Shown here: in pieces, positions 55,311-64,000 of the stretch
How positions within the stretch are numbered: the first letter of the stretch is position 1
Layout of the letters: each line of letters begins with the position of its first letter
Source of the DNA: Nematostella vectensis
Taxonomy: Eukaryota; Cnidaria; Anthozoa; Actiniaria; Edwardsiidae
DNA: 64,000 nt
Reading direction: 5' to 3'
Assembly (NCBI RefSeq): GCF_932526225.1
Contig: NC_064036.1
Span: 13,571,181 to 13,635,180, forward strand
Notes under the pieces: model-generated
Told to the model about the DNA's origin: nothing
The model's database searches: none
What the model saw: the letters and a program-made list of their open reading frames with translations, nothing else
Position numbers and translations under genes: made by a program

Positions 55311-55822
55311 TTTTCAGCGACAACAAAGACAAAAATTTCGATTGAAAATATAGATGTTAAATGCATGCAAGAGTTTATTGTTTTATTTCGTCATTCAAAT
55401 GCGCGATAGCCCGTAACTTTCTTGCTTCAAAATCTTTTCAGTTTTTATCTTTTATCTGTCTCAGTAAAGATTGAAGATCTTTTTTGAGGATCTTTTTTTT
55501 GCAGTATCGATGTTTTTAGACATCTATCTGACATTAATCCTATCCTCTGCACATGATCCTATCTTCTGCGATTAACGAATTCTAACGGGAATGGGACTTG
55601 AACCAGGACCGCGCCTTTTAAACCGCCTTTTGTACGTCTATCTTGGTCGTTTTGCACGTAATTGCTGGACTAATTGCGGTTGAATGTATGTTGGTCAGAA
55701 TCAGAGCATGTATGACGCCCAATCACCTATCTTATCAACGACTCTTTGTGATTTGTGCCAAATTATTAATTCCTTTTGATCATCGTGTCAATTCCAGCAT
55801 GCCCATTTCACATCTTGCAGGA

Positions 55823-55830
55823 TATAAAAG
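55823..55830 (+). promoter_or_regulatory. candidate TATA box upstream of the lectin-like remnant
   Basis: TATAAAAG within GGATATAAAAGC, about 140 bp upstream of the putative start codon at 55966. Confidence 0.35.
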
Positions 55831-55965
55831 CTCTCTGTTAGATGGAGTTAATCACTTCTCTTTCTGAAACCTTCGTTTACTTGTAAATGAAAGTAAGTTC
55901 TACTCTCCAAATCACAAACCACTCTGCTAAACCATCATCCACAGCCCCCTTTTTTAGGTTCGTCA

Positions 55966-57777
55966 TGGGTTTCATTGCTCTTCCCGGATTTCTGTTGACT
56001 GCACTTGCAGCACTTAGGCCGAGTAAGTGCACTTTTTGGAAGGTTGCTTTAGACAATAACAGCGCGTGTTTCGCAGACAACGTCATCATACAATCTCAGT
56101 GATGAGATTGTGACTTTCGTTTGGACAAAAGAAAGAATATTTCAGAAAAGTGCGGAGTGTTATAGAGAACTAACAACATATGCAAACTGAATTAAAATGC
56201 AATATCCCGCCAGATTTAGTTTTATTTTATACTAATTCTTTTTTTTTTTGGTGTTCCTCAGTTGATGGTGCGATCTTGTACGGATCTTGAAATTTTGCCA
56301 TCGGACCGTCTGAATTCCAGTGCAAGTCTTTCGCATTCTCGCCGGCATTTTTTGTCCTGACGCAACAGCCGGAATCCACGTACAGATCTCTCTGTACATG
56401 ACTGACCTACCAGGGCCGACATATGAAGCAGCGGTGGGCTGGGTTGAGGCAGTGACTCCTTCCGGTTTTACTTCCTGTGTTGAGACTTCGGCTGGGATCA
56501 CATCCACAAGATCAGTCAAGCTTCAGTGGATGGCTTTTGCGGGCAATCCCGAAATGGTTTGGCGGGAACTGCCGTCGTGCCCTTGTTTACAGCGGGAACC
56601 GAAAGCGTCGATGTGGATTTTATCGGGGTGGTGTGTGCTATTAAATTCAACCTGTCAAAACCATGGTTTCTTTATTTTTCAATCAGCTACACATTTGTTG
56701 TAATGTTTGAAAAAACATTGCCATTTTCTAAAATAACTATCCACATCCAAAATTGAATCTCATATAAACGAAGTTTTCGAAAAAGTACATTTGTTGAACG
56801 AGACGATGGAAATGGATGCTTTTTTGCAACAGCAAGACGTTGCAAGAGCTTAAAAAATTGCGAAGTGCTACTGACCTAAGCTGCAATACATTGAAATTTG
56901 TTGTTGTTTTTTACATACATTTTCGACAACTCCGCACGGGTTCGCAACCGCTGTCCACATTGACCCGCTAAGCTGTATGCCTTCAAGATTTGCTAGAGGG
57001 AGCTTATGATAATATTTGCTATATTCTCTCTCTGCTGATTGAAGGTAATGACTTTGAACGGGAACTACACAACCCCGCCCACAATCATAGTGACGTAAGG
57101 ACACAGCACGTCGCAAGGCGTGATCCCCGAGTACAACAGCATTGCATCATGGGTAGAGGTGAGCAAGTTTTGCAAGAATAGTTATGTGGGTTTGGAGAAA
57201 GTTAGCTATTTCAATTTAGTTATTGCCGATCTTGAAAGAATTGATTCAGTTGTTATAATATATCAAGCGATAGGCCATAAATAACTTGCTAATAATTTGC
57301 TATAATTAATCGAGATATCCGTTTACAAATATACCCTTTACTCATTTTATAAAAAATAACGATTTCTCCTGGTCATTATCTTGCCCTGTATATGCGATCA
57401 ATCCTTAAAAGACTTTCGCTATTGCTCCGCAGTACATCACGACTAACAGCACCAAGATCTGCACCAAGGAGCTGCACACACCGAACGGTTACGACCCCGT
57501 CGAGCTCACCTCTCTCGTCATCGGTAAGCAAGAAAACAATGAACGATACCCGTCTCACTTCTTGGCTGTGATATGTTAAACGGAGGCTTATGTTCTACCC
57601 GAATTAATTACCCGCCTTTCGTTTTTATTGCACCCTCCCCTCCCCCCTTCGAGAAATCCGGAATACGCCCTGTCAATTTTCTCGACAACCTGCTCCCTCC
57701 CCTCCCATCTGCTAAATTTTTGGCCTGCATTGTCCATAATAAGTGACTTAAGTTGTTATTTCTTATAGGGACGTGAT
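55966..57777 (+). pseudogene. broken gene with two H-type-lectin-like domains
   Basis: A signal-peptide-like start (MGFIALPGFLLTALAALRP, donor GTAAGT at 56023) is followed by two related domain remnants. Domain 1 (56263 to about 56570) includes SEFQCKSFAFSPAFFVL in one frame and GWVEAVTPSGFTSCVE in another, with an in-frame TGA where Trp is expected before NFAIGPSEF and a frameshift between the halves. Domain 2 (about 57046-57141 and 57434-57521, ending at stop 57775-57777) includes GNYTTPPTIIVT, a TAA, then IPEYNSIASWVE, and after an intron ICTKELHTPNGYDPVELTSL. The shared WVE...(F/K).x.C.E pattern resembles H-type lectin domains of invertebrate secreted proteins, but that name is tentative. 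Several lesions argue for a decayed gene. It lies between two blocks of the same satellite. Confidence 0.45.
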
Positions 57778-58315
57778 GAATGACTAAAACGACGTCCAGA
57801 TGAGCTATACCAACACAGAGATTACTAGATTATATAATATATTAGAATATATATGTCAGATGAATATTAGAATTAATAAATTGAAGCACAAACAGAAATA
57901 CGTTTGGATTTTTATTTGCAGAATGCACAACTTAACCAAAACAGGACATAGCTGATCAGCGGCATTTAAGTGAGCCCGCAGTACGTGCCCCGTGGGGCGG
58001 ATGCTCGAGAGCAAGTGGCTAATAGGATGGACCTAAAAACGCGCTTTCAGTTATTTTAATATTTTTTATTTCATTTTTTTTTTCGCTTTTACTGAAATGT
58101 ATAATCATTTACACATGTCAAAAAGAACAAGGCTTTGCAGTAGAACGTGGCAAAAACGAAATTTGAGGCATGTTTTTGCCCTTTTATGGCCATCATGTTG
58201 GTGCAATGCTCATGGCATTTAATACAGGCAAATGGCATGACAGACGTGACAACGAGCGTGACTACAAAGAGCGTGACTAAAACTATCACTTTTGTGATGT
58301 GACGTGACCGGCTAC

Positions 58316-58668
58316 TTGTGGTATTGCGCGCGGTTGTTGTCTAAAACATGGTCGTATTGCGCGCGGTTGTTGACTAAGGAACGGTCGTATTGCGCGCGGT
58401 TGTTGACTAAGGAACGGTCGTATTGCGTTCGGTTGTTGGGCGAAGGCATGGTTGTATTGTGCGCGGTTGTTGGACTAAGGTATGGTCGTATTGTGCGCGG
58501 TTTCTGGGCTAAGCCATGGTCGTATTGCGCGCGGTTGTAGGGATAAGGCATGGTCGTATTGCGCACGCCATTTGTTGGTCTAAGGCATGGTTGTATTGCG
58601 CGGTTGTTTGTCTAAGCCATGGTCGTATTGTGCGTGGTTGTTGGGCTAAGGCATGGTCGTATTGTGAA
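58316..58668. repeat. second block of the 34-bp satellite (~10 copies)
   Basis: Same unit as 49775-55310 (GTCGTATTGCGCGCGGTTGT core), in the same orientation, about 3 kb further on. A single decayed unit can also be seen near 55643-55680 between the two blocks. Confidence 0.93.
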
Positions 58669-61503
58669 TTAACCTTTTTCAGTGGTGTATCACTTATCAC
58701 ATAAGTTCCTCGGGGGGTTGTACGGGATATCCGCAAAACGGGGTGCATCGGCCAAGTCCATGGTGATCTCAGTGAGTTGGGACCCAGGAAATCGGTGTCG
58801 GTGAGACGTATGGAGTACAGGGTGGTTTCCAGATGATCACGATCGCCCGATTGCCGAGAAATGAAAGAAGAAGAAAAAAAATACTGCTGTTTTGAGAAAA
58901 GAAAAGGTATCGATTAGTTTCGCTAAAGCCCTGCTCAAGTGAGGAGATAGGATTTTTGAAGGATTAACTGGATAAGGCGGTGATATATAAAAATTGTTTT
59001 TTTTTTCATTTTGGTCTAAATGTTAACTTGGTCGGTGTAGTTGCAGCGCGTCTGTTTTGAAATCAGACGCTTGTTGTGTGGTGAAGTATTATCGGGATCA
59101 GATGTTCATTTTCATATATCCTTTCCCCTCTATGTGATTAAGTATAGTCAGAATCAGATGTTTGTTTGCATCTAACCTTTCCTTTTTATGTAATGACAAG
59201 TAGCGCCTCACAGGGTGTAGAAAGCTTGGAGCACTTTGGCACTCGTTTCCATATTAAGTAAACCCCCTTGGAAAGTCTCACTAGACGCACGCGATAACTA
59301 ACTAGGAACTACGATTCATAAACCCCGTTCTTATTTTACTGTAATCGCCGGCCGTACTTTAGAGACATCATCTACCATTTTACTCCATCAGGCTTTGGAT
59401 ACTGCTTTTTCCCGTAAATTTCGATTGTTATCGATATTCTCTTAAATTCAAATCATGGTTGAGTATTTCTACCTCTTGTTTAAATCTGGGCACTTAGGGG
59501 CCCGAGGCGCTTAAAATTGTGATAAACTGAAAATCGATTTCTCGAAGAAGGGGTCTACACCGACGCCGTACACCATACCGACACTCTAGTTCAGTAATTG
59601 TAAGTCAGCGCGTTGCGTGCTAATTTCAGGCGCTTAAAATTGTGATAAACTGAAAATCGATTTATCAAAGGACGGGTCTACACCGACGCCGTACGCCACT
59701 CTAGTTCAGTAATTGTAAGCCAGCGCGCTGCGTGCTATATTCAGGCGCTTAAAATTGTGATAAACTAAAAATCGATTTCTCGAAGGAGGGGTCTACACCG
59801 ACGCCGTACGCCACTCTAGTTCAGTAATTGTAAGCCAGCGCGTTGCGTGATAATTTCAGAAAGGCTGCGTCACGCAGGAGACTATGCAAAAAAAAAAAAA
59901 AAAAACCGCTCAGTTGTTTTTTTATCAGTGTGATAAATTCGTTTTACTATGTTTAAATCTTTAAAATCTTTGTGTAATTCTACCACGGGCCCATGGTTTC
60001 TATTTTATCCACAGGGAGCCAACAAGGCCACCTTCTCCCTTCAAAGTCACCCTGGGTACGTGTCAATCACGTCTTGTTGGTCAACAAGTAAGAACGTGTA
60101 TATCAACACCAGGTCCCCTCCCCCCAATTCTTGCACGTTTCATAAAGGCTTCCCTTGAAAGCTAAGATCGAGTGTTGATTTTATCGACCGCAAAAAGGGA
60201 AGCTATTGAATACACTGAACTACTTCAAAATAAAAAGGGGTATGAGATCGAAAGGATTGTCCGCTTATCGGCGAAAATTCTCTAAAATAATGTTGAGCCG
60301 CTCAAAGCCCGTTTACTTTCCCTGTACTACTTGTCCTTGTGTTGCGGTTTCCGCTTATCGGAACTTGGCGGAAATAAGAACAATCAATCGAATCAGCTTC
60401 GCGGCTTTTTTCTGATCACCTAGTTGTGAACGCGTCTTGGGCTCTTTGCGGCATAACAAAACAAAACAATTGTCCCAAACTCTAATGCGTTTGACAAAAG
60501 GGCTAACTGTTTATGTTGCTTATTAAATCAGTGTCGGTTTGATTGTCATGTTTAACCTAGAAATAACCATAAGTGTGAGATAATAACAAAACACTCATTT
60601 ACACGCCACAGCGCTCAATTAATTCTGTAAGCGACACGGCCTTCCTTTAGCGCGATTTCAATTACGCTTCCTTTCAACCTTTTTTTCTGCTCCAAACTTA
60701 TTTCCTCGCAATAACAGCGGAGTTTAAGCGATTGTAATCTGAGATGTTGCACGTGGTTCTCACTTGCAAGCTTCCTGTTCCGGGCAAAGGCCAAACTTGC
60801 CTGAGCTTATGCAAGCCTACTTGCGCAATGAAAATGTAGGGATATTACTTATAAAAGCGGAACTAAACTGTCTTCGAATTTGAGCTTGGTTGAAGGGGAG
60901 TGTCCGCGTTACAAGGCCTATAATTCCCTAAGATTATTGCCTTTGTTGATGCAGCCCTGGGGATTGAAATAGGTGGAAATAGGTCATCCTCGGCTACATA
61001 TAGGACATTGGTGGTGGTCTATGTGGGTTTTCATTTCCGGTTCAATTTCACCAAACAAAACTCAACATATATCAAATAAAACCCCAAAGTAAGCTAGTGC
61101 TTCTTAATATAATATGACACTAATAACCCTCAAGCATAGGAAAGTAATTTTGTATTCGACCATGGATTTTAGGAAAGATTTCGCGCAGTTCTAGTTTAGA
61201 GCCTAAGATATATCCTCAATGAAATGGACTACATGTCGCTTGGCACTGAAGACATGCAAAATCGAAAGCGCGTAACGCTCCAACTAGGATAATTCTACCA
61301 CAATGCAGATCGTATATACAAACAAAACTGGGTCTGAATAATAACACATTACAGAACGGAGCTCAGTAGCTGAAGTGTACGCGACGATACGAGCACGCGA
61401 TTGGCCCAAATCTGACAGCTACAACATGATTTGCTCACGTGACCCGCAAAAGGTCGTATTTATGAGCTGAGCAGCGCGATCAGTACTTCATTCAACACGT
61501 GAA
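58669..61503. other. intergenic, upstream of the RRM gene
   Basis: No gene that I can support. It contains the three-copy repeat at 59506-59858 and an A-run at about 59886-59905. Two short open stretches after good acceptors (about 58681-58800 and 60016-60090) could be stray exons but have no recognisable domain. Confidence 0.45.
59506..59858. repeat. three tandem copies of a 114-123-bp unit
   Basis: Copies start at about 59506, 59629 and 59743 with GGCGCTTAAAATTGTGATAA. Each contains AAAATCGATTT, GGGTCTACACCGACGCCGTA and CTCTAGTTCAGTAATTGTAA. The copies differ by small indels. Non-coding. Confidence 0.9.
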
Positions 61504-64000
61504 ATGACGGTCAAAAAATTATCCGAAGAAATGGCAGAAGATTTAGCAACAAATATGGAGGAATCGGGCCCAGAACAGGTAACCGATGGAGTTACTGGAA
61601 CGCCAAAAGAAGCCGCTTTGCGAGCACTCATGGAACGAACGAAGTTTCCTATACGTCAGTGTAATGGTCAAAGAAGATACGGCCCTCCTCCGGGTTGGGA
61701 TAGACCGATTCCTCCACGTGGATGTGAAGTTTTTGTTGGGAAAATTCCCAGAGATTTATACGAAGATGAACTTGTTCCCGTCTTCGAGACGGCCGGCCCG
61801 ATTTACGAGGTTAGACTTATGATGGATTTTAACGGGCAAAATCGAGGCTACGCTTTCGTTGTTTACACAAGCAAAGACGACGCCAAGAGATGTGTGAAAA
61901 CCCTGAACAACTATGAAATTCGGAAAGGCAAGTGCATCGGCGTGTGTTCGTCCGTCGATAATTGTAGGTTATTTGTAGGAGGGATCCCAAAGAAGGTGAA
62001 AAAGGACGAAATAATGGCAGAGGTGTCGAAAGTTACCGATAATGTTGTGGATGTGATAGTATATCCGTCGGCGCAAGACAAGACCAAGAATCGAGGCTTC
62101 GCTTTCGTAGAATACATTAGTCATCGGGATGCTGCCATGGCTAGAAGAAAACTCATGACTGGAAAAATACAACTATGGGGACATCAAATCGCCGTAGACT
62201 GGGCTGAACCAGAACAAGAGGTCGACCAAGAAATTATGGATCAGGTTGGTAACATTTTATTTCACTTGCACTTCGAAACAAGGCCCCTCCCCCAAAGAGG
62301 TTTAGGGGGCGAGACGTTCACAATTTTGTTCCCTTTACTTCCTATGATCTCGTTGCTATTTACCAAATAAGATTATTTAGACAGTCTAGTCAGTTCTCCT
62401 TCATCCCTGGTGTATTTTGATGCGTTTATTTACTGTTGTCTTGTAATATTGTCGTCGGTAGATTGTTGGATTTTGCGAATCCATTACTTTGCATGTTAGC
62501 TAATTAGTTACTCCATAAGGCGCGCGAGACATCGGTTTGAACCCCGCTTCCTTTGGACTAAAACCCCGACAATAGAGTGTTTATATGGCACAAGAAATTA
62601 CAAGTTCTCGTTTAAATTGAGTCGTAATTTTTCCTTTTGTTTCGGTAGGTTAAAGTGCTTTACGCGAGAAATCTTTTATTGAGCACGACTGAGGAAACAA
62701 TAGAACAAGCGTTCAGCAAGTTCGGGGAAGTAGAACGCGTAAAAAAGATCAAAGACTACTGTTTTATTCACTTCCGAACCAAGGAACAAGCCAGGGACGC
62801 CATGGAAGCAATGAACGGTAATAAATATTTCACCGTGCAGTGTTTTTTGTACTTGAATTTGTGCAGCAGGTTGCGCTGGTCTTGGAGGTCACTCGAGCCT
62901 GTGATTAGACTGACCCGACCAGCACAACTACGTTGATCGCACTCGCTTATTGTCCACTTTGCCTTTGTTAAAAGTTAATGCAACATTTCACACTCAATTT
63001 CCTCGCTTTGTCCTGTTCTTGTAAGAGATCTCTCAGGGGAAATTTGCCGCTGTTTTCCGCTGATTCTAATGGCGGCTGCGGCGCTTATGTGAAGGGGTGA
63101 AGCGCGAATTCCATACGCGGCAATCACAGCGCGGAAACTCTTAGAATTTGAAGTTATTTAGACCAAAGAAATTCAACAAAGCGTGGCTAAACACATAATT
63201 ATGACGCATTTTACCCTTGTTATGTGTTACTCAGTGTTGTTTTGATTTATTTTGCCAAACTTTTTGACGGTCTTATGTGTGAATCTTGTGTTGATACTAG
63301 TTGTTTTGTATTCAACTGGCTTTCCATGGCAGTCAACTAAAACTGATCGGCTTAATCCTCTGGATTTGAGCAATTTATTAATGACCCTTCAAATCCTTAA
63401 CAGTCCGCCGTGTAAAATCCTTCGTCGAAATGTCTAGTGTTTAGGCTTTTTGGCTGCTTATTTTGCTTTAGTCTGTCACGTGGAAGGAATATGCTTCGAC
63501 TTGGCGAAACTCGAGAACAACCCACTGACTTGATCCCACGGTGACGTAAATAATCGTCAAAGTCAGCAATTGGATTTACCTTGACACAAGTATAATTCCC
63601 TGTATTTCAATCCAAAGTTATTTGTGATAATGGAAGGATCACAGTGTTGTTTGTAATCGAACCAACAAGTTGAGTCTATAGTGTTGTTATTTGTGTCACA
63701 TGGTGAGCGCGCTTTCTACTCCAAAAATAATCTACATCTCTTCTAGTGTCTTTCCTGTCCACGGGGTGCTACAAGAGACTAGATACTTTTTCCCTTGACC
63801 TCGAGATAAACAACTCGAACGCTAACTAAACTCTTTTGATTATAATGGAGGAGCTCAGATATTTTTTTTCGCTGAAATAGCCATTTTTTTTTATTTTCAT
63901 TGCGGCGAACAAATTTAAACAAGGTGGCAACTTATGAGAAAAATACTTTCCAGTATATCTAGTCTTGATTGTCTTGTTAGTTTTGTTTATTTGTTTATCC
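61504..64000 (+). CDS. RNA-binding protein of the A1CF/RBM46/RBM47 family (5' part; runs past the window end)
   Basis: Exons seen are 61504-62244 (247 codons) and 62649-62817 (phase 1 at its end), both with good GT-AG borders. The next exon is not in the window. RRM1 spans about residues 74-152 (RNP2 [11 protein letters not shown]1 NRGYAFVVY), RRM2 about 154-236 ([17 protein letters not shown]), and RRM3 starts at 248 ([17 protein letters not shown]). The preamble [12 protein letters not shown] and the strings [33 protein letters not shown] and [16 protein letters not shown] are hallmarks of the A1CF, RBM46 and RBM47 group. In vertebrates these bind AU-rich mRNA, act in APOBEC1 RNA editing (A1CF, RBM47) and in germline differentiation (RBM46). 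Which paralogue this is cannot be told from the N-terminal part, and a pre-duplication orthologue is likely. The start was chosen at the first ATG giving the family N-terminus. Confidence 0.92.
62818..64000. other. intron 2 of the RRM gene, to the window end
   Basis: Starts with the donor GTAATAAAT at 62818. No exon encoding the expected continuation of RRM3 is visible up to 64000. Confidence 0.6.

Noticed and set aside
55585-55660. Minus-strand GGTTCAAGTCCCA resembling a tRNA T-loop
   Set aside because: No matching D-arm or acceptor stem at the required distance.
58681-58800. Possible exon after a good acceptor (VVYHLSHKFLGGLYGISAKR)
   Set aside because: No recognisable domain, no partner exons in phase, and it directly follows satellite DNA.
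60016-60090. Possible exon after TTTATCCACAG (GANKATFSLQSHPG)
   Set aside because: Isolated, short, no domain and no neighbouring exon that joins in phase.
62485-62555. tRNA-like string (TAGCTAATTAGT ... GGTTTGAACCCCG)
   Set aside because: The T-loop-like part is present, but the acceptor stem and anticodon arm do not pair. At most a decayed tRNA-derived repeat.

Overview
This is animal nuclear DNA, most likely from a cnidarian of the sea-anemone type. That assignment is an inference. It rests on intron-rich genes that match vertebrate orthologues exon by exon, AT-rich introns with GT-AG borders, one U12-type AT-AC intron, many short inverted-repeat transposons (MITEs), and large minisatellites. 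No bacterial operons, rRNA, convincing tRNA or CRISPR array was seen.

Layout. 1-4165 is non-coding with two MITE-like elements. 4408-7707 (minus) is a complete four-exon CYB5D1 gene, a ciliary cytochrome-b5-domain protein. About 860 bp away, head to head, 8571-13029 (plus) is a complete five-exon TBATA/SPATIAL gene. The space between them carries an RFX/X-box-like site. 13030-19258 is intergenic and holds a 1268-bp TIR element with internal tandem repeats, plus smaller foldback elements. 19259-47837 (plus) is a 31-exon phospholipase C-like gene of the PLCL/PRIP family. Every exon phase joins cleanly to give 1058 codons. Its introns are packed with minisatellites, MITEs and a 7.4-kb intron holding a two-gene cassette: an intact tyrosine-recombinase ORF with a C2H2 finger and a Myb domain, a convergent spliced gene of unknown function, and a 1.35-kb palindrome. 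49.8-55.3 kb is a satellite of 34-bp units that resumes at 58.3-58.7 kb. Between the two blocks lies a broken lectin-like gene. 61504 to the window end is the 5' part of a three-RRM gene of the A1CF/RBM46/RBM47 family.

Main observations. (1) The PLCL-type protein keeps every catalytic residue of active PLC at exactly the spacing of PLC-delta1, although the vertebrate members of this family are catalytically dead. (2) In the same gene, three separate tandem arrays have units that copy a real exon end plus its 5' splice site, and a fourth starts within a few bases of a 5' splice site. (3) One PLCL intron is a textbook AT-AC U12 intron. (4) The tyrosine-recombinase cassette carries a telobox-like Myb domain. 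(5) Two copies of one MITE family sit in opposite orientation on either side of a single PLCL exon.
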